From the NCBI GenBank assembly GCA_003240695.1, contig QFNC01000020.1:1-64000 (forward strand): a DNA stretch of 64,000 nucleotides, written 5' to 3'. Every line of letters starts with the position of its first letter. The first letter of the stretch is position 1. This DNA is from Pseudoxanthomonas suwonensis. Its GTDB lineage: Bacteria; Pseudomonadota; Gammaproteobacteria; Xanthomonadales; Xanthomonadaceae. The translations under genes were made by a program, and so were the position numbers. The notes under the pieces were generated by a model. It ran no database searches, was not told where the DNA came from, and saw only the letters and a program-made list of their open reading frames with translations. This document shows, piece by piece, positions 7,352 to 16,388 of the stretch.

Positions 7352-9391
7352 ATGACATCGGACTGGTTCGACAGCCTGGTGGCCTGGATCAGCTCCCACC
7401 CGGTCGCTGCCGGCGCCGTGATCTTCCTCATCGCCTTCTGCGATGCGCTGGTCGTGGTCGGCATGCTGGTGCCGGCACTGCCGTTGCTGTTCGCGGTAGG
7501 CACGCTGATCGGACTGGGCCACGTCTATGGCCCGTATGCCGTGCTGTGTGCCGGATTGGGCGCCTTCGCCGGCGATGGCATCTGCTATTGGGCGGGGCGC
7601 CGCTACGGCACCCACATGCGCACGATCTGGCCGTTCAGTCGCTATCCGCAGCTGCTGGATCGCGGCGAACAGGCCTTCCGGCGGCATGGGATCAAGAGCA
7701 TCCTGATCGCGCGCTACGTGGGCGCGATTCGTCCGTTCGTGCCGGCCGTGGCGGGGATGCTGCACATGCCGTCACGGCGCTACGTTCCGATCAGCCTGTT
7801 CGCGTCGATGAGCTGGGGTGCCCTGTTCCTGGCACCGGGCTGGCTGTTCGGCGCATCATTCGAGGCAGTGGCAGCCGTGGCGGACCGTCTGGCTCTGGTG
7901 CTGCTGGCACTGGGGGCCGTGATCGCACTGGCCTGGGCCATCGTGCTGTACACATGGCGCTGGTCGGCCAGTCGCACCGACCGCCTGCTGGTGCGTGCGA
8001 TCCTGTGGACGCGCGCGCACCCGCGACTGGGGCGCTATGCGGCGGCGGTGTTCGACCCACGCAAGAAGGAACCCGCCGCCATGGCCGTACTGGCCATCTG
8101 GCTGCTGCTGATTTCCATCGCGTGGTTCTGGCTGCTGGCCGTGGTGGTGATGGGTGGAGAGCCGCTCGGCATCGACGTGGCCGTGCAGGAAACCATGCAC
8201 GCGCTGCGCAATCCGCTGGCGGACCGGCTGTTTGCCGGACTGTCCAGCATCGGCGACGCGCAGGGCCTGATTCCGGCCTGCCTGGCCGTGCTGGCCTACC
8301 TGGTCTGGCGGCGGCGCTGGCTGGCCGCCGGACACTGGATGGCGGCCATCGCGTTCGGTCTGGTGCTGACGGCGTTGTTGGATGCGGTGATCGACATGCC
8401 GCGCCCGCCCCAGGCACCCAGCGGCTTCGGGTTCCCGTCCATCACCGTCACCATGACCACAATCGTGTTCGGTTTCTTCGCGGTGCTGATCGCGCGCGAA
8501 TTTCCCGGGCGCCGCCGGGTGTGGCCGTATCTGCTGGGTGGCGTGGTGGTCAGTCTGCTGGGTTTTGCCAAGTTGTACTTCGGCGCCTACTGGTTGAGCG
8601 ACGTGATCGGCGGCATGCTGTTCGGCATCGCCTGGCTGCTGCTGCTGGGCGTGGCCTACCGGCGGCGCAGCGAGCGCAGTTTCTGGATCAAGCCGCTGGT
8701 GGTGCTGTTCTACGGCTGTTACGCTATCGCCGTGCTGTGGCATGCGCCGCGCCGCGTGGATGCGGTGCTGGCGGATTTTGCTGCGCCGGTGCCGCAACCC
8801 AGCATCACCCTGGCCCAGTGGCAGGCCGGTGGCTGGCGCGACCTGCCGTTGCAGCGCAACCCGCGCGACCATGCCGGCGGCCAGCTGCTCGACCTGCAGT
8901 TCGCCGGATCGCTGCAGGACCTGCACTTGCTGCTGCAGCAATCCGGCTGGCGCGAACAGGAGCAGGCCGGCTGGGTGGATCTGCTGTCGCTGCTGGATGC
9001 CGAGCTGACGCCGGACGATGCCAAGGTGCTGCCCGCCACGCTGGAAACCCGTGCCGAATCGCTGTTGATGCGCCGCGATGCATCCGATGGCCGCAGCACG
9101 CAGGTCGTGCGCGTGTGGCCGGCACCGGTGCAACTCCACGACGGCGTGCCGCTGTGGCTGGCCCAGACCGATACGCTGGTTTACCTGCGCCCGCGCGGCT
9201 GGTTCTCGCTGTGGCGGCCGTCCGGCGCGCATGCTGAAACGCATCAGGCCATCCGGCAGGCCTTGTCGGACCTGCCGCTGCGGGACGAACCGGCGCCGGG
9301 CCTGCCCGGCAACGCCCGCGTGCTGCGCGTGGATGGCAGCCGCGGTTTGCCTGAACGCACGCCGATTCAGGACAGCCAGCGCAGCAACTGA
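7352..9391 (+). CDS. DedA - PAP2-like - LssY C-terminal fusion membrane protein
   Basis: Predicted 679-aa inner-membrane protein with three parts. Residues 1-200 are a DedA domain (GDGICYWAGRR, IRPFVPAVAGM), a family of likely lipid scramblases. Residues 245-440 are a PAP2-fold membrane bundle. Residues 470-670 are a soluble LssY_C-like domain. The PAP2 active-site residues are largely replaced: Lys to Asp344, PSGH to PSIT (362-365), Arg to Lys407 and His to Tyr413, while RP351-352 and Asp417 remain. The PAP2 part is therefore probably not a phosphatase here. The family arrangement is well known; the degenerate motif is read directly from the sequence. Confidence 0.88.
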   Translation: MTSDWFDSLVAWISSHPVAAGAVIFLIAFCDALVVVGMLVPALPLLFAVGTLIGLGHVYGPYAVLCAGLGAFAGDGICYWAGRRYGTHMRTIWPFSRYPQLLDRGEQAFRRHGIKSILIARYVGAIRPFVPAVAGMLHMPSRRYVPISLFASMSWGALFLAPGWLFGASFEAVAAVADRLALVLLALGAVIALAWAIVLYTWRWSASRTDRLLVRAILWTRAHPRLGRYAAAVFDPRKKEPAAMAVLAIWLLLISIAWFWLLAVVVMGGEPLGIDVAVQETMHALRNPLADRLFAGLSSIGDAQGLIPACLAVLAYLVWRRRWLAAGHWMAAIAFGLVLTALLDAVIDMPRPPQAPSGFGFPSITVTMTTIVFGFFAVLIAREFPGRRRVWPYLLGGVVVSLLGFAKLYFGAYWLSDVIGGMLFGIAWLLLLGVAYRRRSERSFWIKPLVVLFYGCYAIAVLWHAPRRVDAVLADFAAPVPQPSITLAQWQAGGWRDLPLQRNPRDHAGGQLLDLQFAGSLQDLHLLLQQSGWREQEQAGWVDLLSLLDAELTPDDAKVLPATLETRAESLLMRRDASDGRSTQVVRVWPAPVQLHDGVPLWLAQTDTLVYLRPRGWFSLWRPSGAHAETHQAIRQALSDLPLRDEPAPGLPGNARVLRVDGSRGLPERTPIQDSQRSN

Positions 9392-9963
9392 TCCAGGCGC
9401 GCGTGCGGATCATCGATCTGCAGCAGTTGCTGCTGCCGGTGCGTATCGCGTTGCGGCAACAGGTTGGCCAACCGCCAGGACACCCAGTCGGCATCCTCGA
9501 AGCAGCGCTTGTCGGCATTGCGCAAGGGATGGCCCGGCTGATCGAGCGTGCGTTGCAGCAGGTCTGCCAGCAGGGCATGCTCCGGGCGCAGCCGCTGGAC
9601 TCCATCCGGCAGCCATTGCACGTGGGCCACCACCAGGCCACTGTCGCGCACCCGCGTGCGCTGCACGCGGAATCGGCGCCGGCCTTCGACCTGCAGCGAC
9701 AGCACCGCACCATCGCTGCTGAAATCGACGATGTGCGCCTCGGTGCCGATCGCCGCCGGCGTGGGCGGGCTGCTGTTGTCATCGCCATCCAGGAACAGGC
9801 AGATGCCGAAGTCGCTGCCGCTGCGGCCGCATTCGCGCACGATGTCCAGAGAGCGCGGATCGATGATGCGCAAAGCAAGCGACCCGCCCGGAAACAGCAC
9901 CGTGTACAGCGGAAACAGCGGCAATACGGCACAGGTCGCGCTGGATGGGGAGTCGGCTGCCAT
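9367..9963 (-). CDS. Lon N-terminal-domain (LON substrate-binding) protein
   Basis: Predicted 198-aa protein made of a stand-alone Lon N-terminal (LON) domain: LPLFPLYTVLFPGG at the N-terminus, RRRFRV in the middle and a helical C-terminal half. It has no ATPase or protease domain. Such proteins are widespread in Xanthomonadales without a proven function; substrate recognition is the usual guess. The ATG at 9963 was chosen because TATGCT (9970-9975) ends 6 nt upstream; another ATG and a GTG precede it in frame. Its 3' end overlaps the convergent DedA/PAP2 gene by 25 bp. Confidence 0.87.
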   Translation of the reverse strand: MAADSPSSATCAVLPLFPLYTVLFPGGSLALRIIDPRSLDIVRECGRSGSDFGICLFLDGDDNSSPPTPAAIGTEAHIVDFSSDGAVLSLQVEGRRRFRVQRTRVRDSGLVVAHVQWLPDGVQRLRPEHALLADLLQRTLDQPGHPLRNADKRCFEDADWVSWRLANLLPQRDTHRQQQLLQIDDPHARLDQLLRWLS

Positions 9964-9969
9964 CATCAC

Positions 9970-9975
9970 AGCATA
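9970..9975 (-). promoter_or_regulatory. -10 element of a probable leaderless promoter (LON-domain gene)
   Basis: TATGCT on the minus strand ends 6 nt before the ATG at 9963. No Shine-Dalgarno sequence is seen for any of the three clustered start codons. Confidence 0.5.
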
Positions 9976-9996
9976 CCCAGATGGGCCCGCAATGGC

Positions 9997-11358
9997 TCAG
10001 CGCTGCCGCAGCGCCTCGGCGAAGCGGCGCGGCGCGGCATCGAACCCGCCATTGGACATGAACACGACATGGTCGCCAGGCTGCACGCGTTGCAGCAACG
10101 CCTGCAGCAACCGGTCCACGTCGGGTACCGCGACGGCGTCGCCGCGCACGGCTGCCACCACCTTGCCGGCATCCCAGGCCAGTTCGGGACGCTGCAGGAA
10201 CACCACCACGTCGGCAGCGTCCAGCGACGGCGCCAGCGCATCGGCATGCGCACCCAGCCGCATCGAATTGCTGCGCGGTTCCATCGCCACCAGCACGCGG
10301 CCCGTGCCCACCCGCGCGCGCAACCCGGCCAGCGTCGTCGCAATCGCGGTGGGGTGATGGGCGAAATCGTCGTAAACGGTGATGTCCTGCACCGCATCCA
10401 CCACTTCCATGCGCCGTTTCACGCTGCGAAAGCGGCTCAGCATCGGTAGCACCGTCGCCACGTCCACACCGGCGGCCGCGCAGGCGGCCAAGGCAGCCAG
10501 TCCGTTCATCACGCTGTGCCGTCCCAGCAACGGCCATTGCACCGTGCCGACGCTGCGTCCGGCGTGCAGCACCTCGAACGCACTGCCGTCATCTTGCAGC
10601 AGGCGCGCCGACCAGTCGAAGCCCTCGCCGATGCCGAAGCGCTCCACCGGGGTCCAGCAGCCCATCGCCAGCACCTCGGCCAGATGCGCGTCCTCGCCAT
10701 TCACGATCAAGCGGCCACGCCGCGGCACCGTGCGCACCAGGTGGTGGAACTGGCGCTGGATCGCGGCCACGTCGGGGAAGATGTCGGCGTGGTCGTACTC
10801 AAGATTGTTGAGGATGGCCACCTGCGGCCGGTAATGCACGAACTTGCTGCGCTTGTCGAAGAAGGCGGTGTCGTACTCGTCCGCTTCCACCACGAATGCG
10901 CGGCCCGTGCCCAGGCGCGCCGAAACGCCGAAGTCCTCGGCCACGCCGCCGATCAAAAAGCCCGGGGCGCGCCCGGCCGCTTCCAGCAGGAAGGTGACCA
11001 GCGTGCTGGTGGTGGTCTTGCCGTGGGTGCCGGCCACCGCGATGGTGTCGCGTCCCGGCAGCACGTGTTCGGACAGCCATTGCGCGCCGGAGGTGTAGCG
11101 TCGGCCGTCGTCCAGCACCTGCTCCACCGCCGGATTGCCGCGCGACAATGCATTGCCGATGACGATCTGCTCGCAATCGTCGGAAATGTTGCCCGGATCG
11201 TAGCCCTGCGCCAGGGTGATGCCGAGTGTTTCCAGCTGCGTCGACATCGGCGGATACACCGCCTGATCACTGCCTTCCACCGTGTGGCCCAGTTCGCGCG
11301 CCAAGGCGGCCACGCCGCCCATGAAGGTGCCGGCGATGCCCAGAATGTGCAGTTTCAC
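9997..11358 (-). CDS. mpl: UDP-MurNAc:tripeptide ligase (murein peptide recycling)
   Basis: Predicted 453-aa Mur-ligase family enzyme. It reattaches L-Ala-D-Glu-meso-DAP from recycled murein to UDP-MurNAc in the cytosol. The N-terminus KLHILGIAGTFMGGVA is typical of Mpl (MurC has GIGGxGM). The ATP loop is AVAGTHGKTTT, and GDHVVFMSNGGF near the C-terminus is also Mpl-like. The start is a GTG whose GTGA overlaps the adk stop, so translation is probably coupled to adk. Confidence 0.95.
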   Translation of the reverse strand: MKLHILGIAGTFMGGVAALARELGHTVEGSDQAVYPPMSTQLETLGITLAQGYDPGNISDDCEQIVIGNALSRGNPAVEQVLDDGRRYTSGAQWLSEHVLPGRDTIAVAGTHGKTTTSTLVTFLLEAAGRAPGFLIGGVAEDFGVSARLGTGRAFVVEADEYDTAFFDKRSKFVHYRPQVAILNNLEYDHADIFPDVAAIQRQFHHLVRTVPRRGRLIVNGEDAHLAEVLAMGCWTPVERFGIGEGFDWSARLLQDDGSAFEVLHAGRSVGTVQWPLLGRHSVMNGLAALAACAAAGVDVATVLPMLSRFRSVKRRMEVVDAVQDITVYDDFAHHPTAIATTLAGLRARVGTGRVLVAMEPRSNSMRLGAHADALAPSLDAADVVVFLQRPELAWDAGKVVAAVRGDAVAVPDVDRLLQALLQRVQPGDHVVFMSNGGFDAAPRRFAEALRQR

Positions 11359-11930
11359 GCCGGTGTGCGGGGTTGCAGGGCCTGCACGATCCGATCGAAC
11401 ACCGTATCCAGTTCGCCCACCCCGTCCACCACCTGCAACTGGCCGTGCTCGCGGTAATAGTGGATAACCGGTGCGGTTTGTTCCGCATACACCTGCAGCC
11501 GCTTGCGTACCGATTCGGGGCTGTCGTCGGCACGCCCCTCGGCCTGGGCGCGCCCGGCGATGCGCTGCACCAGCAGTTCCGGATCCACATCCAGCTGCAC
11601 GGCGATGTCCATCGGCTGGCCGATGCGGCGCAGCAGGGCATCCAGCGCATCGGCCTGGGCCAGATTGCGCGGATAGCCATCCAGAATGAATCCGTTGGCC
11701 ACGTCCGGACGCGACAGGCGCTGCTCCAGCATGCCCAGCAGGATGTCGTCGGACACCAGCTCGCCACGGGCCATCACTTCCCTGGCGGCCTGGCCCAGCG
11801 CACTGCCGGCAGCCACTTCGGCGCGCAGCAGGTCGCCGGTGGAGATGTGCGGCACCTGCAGGTGCGCCTTCAGCCGTGCGGCCTGTGTGCCCTTGCCGGA
11901 CCCCGGCGCTCCCAACAGCAGCAGTCGCAT
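11355..11930 (-). CDS. adk: Adenylate kinase
   Basis: Predicted 191-aa nucleotide kinase that interconverts ATP + AMP and 2 ADP. The P-loop GAPGSGKGT is at residues 7-15. The AMP-binding STGDLLR and LDGYPR segments and the PESVRKRL stretch are present. The LID is the short form without zinc cysteines. GGGAG precedes the ATG. It is the first gene of a two-gene unit with mpl (4-nt overlap). Confidence 0.96.
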   Translation of the reverse strand: MRLLLLGAPGSGKGTQAARLKAHLQVPHISTGDLLRAEVAAGSALGQAAREVMARGELVSDDILLGMLEQRLSRPDVANGFILDGYPRNLAQADALDALLRRIGQPMDIAVQLDVDPELLVQRIAGRAQAEGRADDSPESVRKRLQVYAEQTAPVIHYYREHGQLQVVDGVGELDTVFDRIVQALQPRTPA

Positions 11931-12023
11931 GTGTTCTCCCGAAACGATAGATCAGACGATGCGGGCTACACTTCGGCCCCAGCATCCGCGCCCAGCTTAC
12001 CGCAAACCCACAGGAATCCGACC

Positions 12024-13247
12024 ATGGCCAAAGGCACCCTGCTGTATGCCCAGTCCGGCGGCGTCACCGCCGTCATCAACGCCACTGCCTCCGCCGTACT
12101 GCTGGAAGCGCGCCGGCACCGGCTGAAGGTGCTGGCCGCGCGCAACGGCATCCTGGGTGCACTGAACGATGACCTGATCGACACCAGCAAGATCCCGGTC
12201 GCCGCCGTGCGTGCGCTGGCCCACACCCCGGGCGGCGCGTTCGGCAGCTGCCGGCTGAAGCTGAAGTCGCTGGACGACGACCGCGCCCGCTACGAACAGC
12301 TGCTGGCGGTGTTCCGCAGGCACGACGTGCGCTACTTCCTGTACAACGGCGGCAACGACTCGGCCGACACCGCTTTGAAGGTGTCGAAACTGGCCAGGGA
12401 ATTCGACTACCCGCTGACCTGCATCGGCGTGCCGAAAACGGTGGACAACGACCTGGCCGTGACCGACTGCTGTCCGGGTTTCGGCTCGGCGGCCAAGTAC
12501 ACCGCGGTGTCGGTGCGCGAGGCGGCGTTGGACGTGGCCGCCATGGCCGAAACCTCCACCAAGGTGTTCGTGTACGAGGCGATGGGCCGGCATGCCGGCT
12601 GGCTGGCCGCCGCGGCCGGGCTGGCCGGTGACAAGCCCGGCGACGCCCCGCACATCATCCTGTTCCCGGAGCGCGTGTTCGATGAAGCCGCTTTCCTCGC
12701 CCAGGTGAAATCCGTGGTCGACAAGGTGGGCTGGTGCGTGGTGGTGGCCAGCGAAGGCATCCGCGATGCCGATGGCCGCTTCGTGGCCGATGCCGGCGGC
12801 GGAAAGGACTCCTTCGGCCACACCCAGCTGGGCGGCGTGGCGTCGCATCTGGCCGGCCGGGTGAAGGACCAGCTGGGCCTGAAGGTGCACTGGGCGCTGC
12901 CGGATTATCTGCAGCGCTCGGCCCGGCACCTGGCCTCGAAAACCGATCTGGATCAGGCCCAGGCCGTAGGCACCGCGGCCGTGCAGTTCGCGCTGAAGGG
13001 CATGAATGCGACCATGCCGATCATCAAGCGCCTGTCCGATGCCCCCTACCGCTGGCGCATCGATGCCGCACCGCTGGAAAAGGTGGCCAATCACGAAAAG
13101 ACCATGCCGGCCGGCTTCATCCGCAAGGACGGTTACGGCATCACCGCCGCTGCACGCAAATACCTGCAACCGCTGATCGCCGGTGAAGCCCATCCCCCCT
13201 ACGACCGCAGCACCGGTCTGCCGCGCTACGGCAAGCCGTTCGTCTGA
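12024..13247 (+). CDS. pfp: 6-phosphofructokinase, probably PPi-dependent
   Basis: Predicted 407-aa enzyme that phosphorylates fructose-6-phosphate in glycolysis. The phosphate-donor loop reads YNGGNDSADTA; the Asp after the first variable residue is the feature that excludes ATP in PPi-type enzymes. GVPKTVDNDL and EAMGRHAGWLA also fit the PPi group. PPi-dependent PFKs are known in Xanthomonas, where the reaction is reversible. The ATG at 12024 has AGGA upstream. It is transcribed divergently from adk. Confidence 0.92.
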   Translation: MAKGTLLYAQSGGVTAVINATASAVLLEARRHRLKVLAARNGILGALNDDLIDTSKIPVAAVRALAHTPGGAFGSCRLKLKSLDDDRARYEQLLAVFRRHDVRYFLYNGGNDSADTALKVSKLAREFDYPLTCIGVPKTVDNDLAVTDCCPGFGSAAKYTAVSVREAALDVAAMAETSTKVFVYEAMGRHAGWLAAAAGLAGDKPGDAPHIILFPERVFDEAAFLAQVKSVVDKVGWCVVVASEGIRDADGRFVADAGGGKDSFGHTQLGGVASHLAGRVKDQLGLKVHWALPDYLQRSARHLASKTDLDQAQAVGTAAVQFALKGMNATMPIIKRLSDAPYRWRIDAAPLEKVANHEKTMPAGFIRKDGYGITAAARKYLQPLIAGEAHPPYDRSTGLPRYGKPFV

Positions 13248-13259
13248 TCCGGCCGCGCC

Positions 13260-13288
13260 GTTGCCGCAGCGCACCCGGCTGCGGCAAC
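13260..13288 (+). terminator. Hairpin after pfp
   Basis: A perfect 10-bp stem, GTTGCCGCAG / CTGCGGCAAC, with a 9-nt loop starts 13 bp after the pfp stop. No T-tract follows, so it may act as a weak or bidirectional terminator between pfp and the convergent sugE remnant. Confidence 0.5.
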
Positions 13289-13361
13289 CGTGCCGGTGGT
13301 TGCTTGCCAGGGGATCCAACCGCTGCCAATCGCCCCGTGCATCGCCGGCACGGGCATGCCA

Positions 13362-13676
13362 TCAACCCGCGACTTTCAGCCCTACGATCCCCGCCACCAC
13401 CAGCAACAGGCTGACGCCTTTCATCACACTGAAAGGCTCCTGCCACAGCAGCATGCCGGCCAACGCCGTGCCCAGCGCACCGATGCCCACCCAAACGGCA
13501 TAGGCGTTGCCCAGCGGCAGCGTGCGCAGCCCCAGACTGAGCAGGCCGAAGCTGACCGCCATCGCTGCTGCCGTACCCAGCGACGGTCACAACCGGGTGA
13601 ACCCATCGGTGTATTTCAGGCCCACGGCCCACAGCACTTCGAACAGTCCCGCAATCACGATGTACCACCAGCCCAT
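13362..13676 (-). pseudogene. sugE: SugE/SMR-type small multidrug exporter, interrupted by in-frame TGA
   Basis: The frame encodes a complete ~104-residue small multidrug resistance protein of the SugE type, with four membrane helices, the essential Glu13 (AGLFEVLWA) and a C-terminal LLLVVAGIVGLKV. Codon 30 is TGA (13587-13589), where SugE proteins have a conserved Trp (KYT.GFTRL-W-PSLG). Reading resumes in the same frame, so this is a single nonsense change with no frameshift. A good ribosome site (GGGAG) precedes the ATG at 13676. Translation would stop after 29 residues unless the UGA is read through; the following base is C, a leaky context. Confidence 0.9.
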
Positions 13677-13805
13677 GGCATGGCTCCCGATGCATGCAGG
13701 GCCGTCCCCGCCGGAGGAGGCGGCAGCCGGGTCGTCCCGGTGCCGGGTGGATCGCCCGGCATGCCGGACGTCCCCCGACACGGCCCGTGCGGACCACCTT
13801 GCGCG

Positions 13806-15575
13806 TCAGCCAGATCCGCCGTCGGGGTAACGCAATTCGCGCGGAAAGCGGGTTCCCAGCGTATCGAACCAGGCGTTGCAATCGGCCTGCTCGCGTTGCC
13901 AATGCGCGGGGCCGACCTGCAGCAGCAGCTGCCAGGCGGCATCGTCCAGCATCAACCCGTCGGCGTTGATGTCCTCGCGCCGCGGCATCCAGCCGGCGGG
14001 CGATGGCACCGCATCCACCTGGTGATTCACGCGTTTCAGCATCCATTCCAGCACGCGGATGTTGTCGCCGAAACCCGGCCACAGGAACCGGCCATCGGCG
14101 TCCTTTCCGAACCAGTTGACGTGGAACACGCGCGGCAGCCGTGCGCCAGGCCGATCGAACCCCAGCCAGTGCGCGAAATAGTCGCCGAAGTGGTAGCCGC
14201 AGAACGGCTGCATCGCCATCGGGTCGCGCCGCAGCACGCCGGTGCGTCCGGCCGCGGCGGCGGTAGTTTCGGAGGCCATTGAAGCGCCGATCTGCACGCC
14301 ATGACGCCAATCGCGGGCCTCGAACACCAGCGGCATGCCCGATGAGCGTCGCCCGCCGAACACGATGGCCGATATCGGCACGCCGCCGGGATCTTCCGCG
14401 CGCGGCGAGTACGTGGATGCCTGGCTCGCACGCACTGTGAAGCGCGAATTGGGATGCGCGGCCGGGCCGTAGGCAGAATCGAACCGACGCCCCTGCCAGT
14501 CGAATGCGGGAACGCGATCGTCCAGCCCTTCCCACCATGGCTGGTTGTCGGCCGTGACGGCCACGTTGGTGAAAATCGCATCGTGATGCAGCATGGCCAG
14601 CGCATTCGGATTGGTGCGCTTGCCGGTGCCGGGTGCCACGCCGAAAAACCCGGCTTCCGGGTTGATCGCCCACAGCCGGCCATCGGTGCCGCGATGCAGC
14701 CAGGCGATGTCATCGCCGATGGTCCATATTTTCCAGCCTGCACGGCGATAGGATTCCGGCGGAACCAGCATCGCCAGATTGGTCTTGCCGCAGGCACTGG
14801 GGAATGCCGCTGCGATGTAATGCGTGTCGCCGGCCGGCGTTTCGATGCCGAGAATCAGCATGTGCTCGGCCAGCCAGTCCTCCCGACGCGCCTGCCACGA
14901 GGCGATCCGCAGGGCATGGCATTTCTTGCCCAGCAGCGCGTTGCCGCCATAACCCGACCCGAACGACTGGATCAGGTCCTCCTCGGGAAAATGCATGATG
15001 AAGCGCCGCTTCGGATCGAGTTCGCCGATGGAATGCAGCCCCTTCACGAACGCGCCATCGCGTTCGATGCGCTGCAGCGCAGCGGTGCCCATGCGCGTCA
15101 TCAGCCGCATGCTGGCCGCCACGTAGGGCGAATCGGTCAGTTCCACCCCGCAGCGCGCATGCGGCGAATCGATCGGGCCCATGCAATAGGGCACCACGTA
15201 CAGGGTGCGGCCGCGCATGCAGCCGGCAAACAGCACATCCATGCGGGCATGCGCCTGCTCCGGTGCCAGCCAATGGTTGTTGGGGCCTGCATCGTCACGA
15301 TCGGTGGTGCAGACGAAGGTGAGATGCTCGACCCGGGCCACGTCGTCGGGGTGCGAGCGGTGCAGCCAGCAGTCGGGATGGGTGTCGGGATTCAATGGCA
15401 ACAGCGTGCCGTCGGCGTGCATTTTCGCCAGCAGCGCATCGTATTCGTCCTGCGAACCGTCACACCAGTGCACGGCATCCGCACCGGTGTGCCGTGCCAC
15501 GCCATCCACCCATGGCCACACCACGGAACCGCGTGCGCCAGTCACCACCGACACCGATGCGTCCCGATCAGCCAC
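13806..15575 (-). CDS. pckG: Phosphoenolpyruvate carboxykinase (GTP)
   Basis: Predicted 589-aa gluconeogenic enzyme that converts oxaloacetate and GTP to phosphoenolpyruvate, CO2 and GDP. It carries the GTP-type P-loop FPSACGKTNLAM, the metal-site segment IGDDIAWL, GVAPGTGKRTNPNA and PFCGYHFGDYF. The length is typical of the GTP family. The start is a GTG that lies 8 nt inside the end of the TetR regulator gene. The two genes are thus probably one transcript. Confidence 0.96.
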   Translation of the reverse strand: MADRDASVSVVTGARGSVVWPWVDGVARHTGADAVHWCDGSQDEYDALLAKMHADGTLLPLNPDTHPDCWLHRSHPDDVARVEHLTFVCTTDRDDAGPNNHWLAPEQAHARMDVLFAGCMRGRTLYVVPYCMGPIDSPHARCGVELTDSPYVAASMRLMTRMGTAALQRIERDGAFVKGLHSIGELDPKRRFIMHFPEEDLIQSFGSGYGGNALLGKKCHALRIASWQARREDWLAEHMLILGIETPAGDTHYIAAAFPSACGKTNLAMLVPPESYRRAGWKIWTIGDDIAWLHRGTDGRLWAINPEAGFFGVAPGTGKRTNPNALAMLHHDAIFTNVAVTADNQPWWEGLDDRVPAFDWQGRRFDSAYGPAAHPNSRFTVRASQASTYSPRAEDPGGVPISAIVFGGRRSSGMPLVFEARDWRHGVQIGASMASETTAAAAGRTGVLRRDPMAMQPFCGYHFGDYFAHWLGFDRPGARLPRVFHVNWFGKDADGRFLWPGFGDNIRVLEWMLKRVNHQVDAVPSPAGWMPRREDINADGLMLDDAAWQLLLQVGPAHWQREQADCNAWFDTLGTRFPRELRYPDGGSG

Positions 15576-16203
15576 GACGGCCGGTGCGTGCCTGCGGTGG
15601 CGGTACCAGCGTCTGCACCACGTGGTCCACGTAGTCGCCGAACTGCTCGGACGTCATCCGCGCGTCCTGCAGGTGCATGTTGACCTGCATGAAGCCGATG
15701 TAGGCCGAATAGGCCAGCCAGGCACGATAGCGCGCATCGGTTCCGGACATGCCGGTGCGCAGGTAGCCATCCTCGATGTAGTGCAGGCGGCGCTGCGACG
15801 TGCGCTGGATCACCGGGCCGACGATCGGATGCTCGCTGGCTTTCAGCAATTGCGCGAAGACGGTGACGAAACCGCGTTCGTAGGACACCAGGGTGATCAT
15901 CGCACGCATGCGGTCGGTCGAATCGGATATCTTTTCCAGATTCGCGGCCAGCGCGGCCTGCTCCTGCGTTTCCCAAGTCTGCAATGCTGCTTCCAGCAAG
16001 GCGTCGCGGGTGGGGAAATGCCAGTAGAAGCTGCCCTTGGTCACGCCCAGGCGGCGCGCCAGCGGCTCCACCGCCAGCGCAGCAACCCCGTCCTCGGCAA
16101 TCACCTCCAATGCTGCCCTGACCCAGTCGTCGCTGTTCAGCCGCGTGTTGCGGCGCAGCGTAACCGGTGCCTGCGTCATGCCGGCTTCAGGCAAACCCTT
16201 CAT
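15568..16203 (-). CDS. TetR-family transcriptional regulator, probable fatty-acid catabolism regulator
   Basis: Predicted 211-aa one-component regulator. The N-terminal helix-turn-helix reads VEPLARRLGVTKGSFYWHF (about residues 45-65), and the C-terminal ligand-binding helices match no family I can name. It is divergent from fadE and overlaps pckG by 8 nt. I therefore infer that it controls acyl-CoA degradation and gluconeogenesis together, possibly with an acyl-CoA ligand. The ATG at 16203 has GGGA upstream; later ATG 16179 and earlier ATGs are possible. No clear operator palindrome was found in 16204-16388. Confidence 0.85.
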   Translation of the reverse strand: MKGLPEAGMTQAPVTLRRNTRLNSDDWVRAALEVIAEDGVAALAVEPLARRLGVTKGSFYWHFPTRDALLEAALQTWETQEQAALAANLEKISDSTDRMRAMITLVSYERGFVTVFAQLLKASEHPIVGPVIQRTSQRRLHYIEDGYLRTGMSGTDARYRAWLAYSAYIGFMQVNMHLQDARMTSEQFGDYVDHVVQTLVPPPQARTGRRG

Positions 16204-16388
16204 GCGTACTGTTCCCGTATGTACCGAATGCACCGGCATTGTCACACATTTGCCTTGCACGTAACGGCAGCGCCGGCATGCTTTCGTTTGAATGCTCCAA
16301 TCCATGCTCCCGATACTGGCTGCATGACCGGCGCCTGCTCGCCACCCTGCAATGCAACCGGGCTGCTTCCGGCCCGCGGAGAGATTCG

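Noticed and set aside
9997..11985. Fusion of adk sequence to mpl in one 662-residue frame.
   Set aside because: The upstream part is adk read in the wrong frame; Mpl starts at the GTG 11358 that overlaps the adk stop.
13587..13589. The in-frame TGA of sugE as a selenocysteine codon.
   Set aside because: The aligned residue in the family is Trp, not Cys, and no SECIS-like hairpin was seen just after it.
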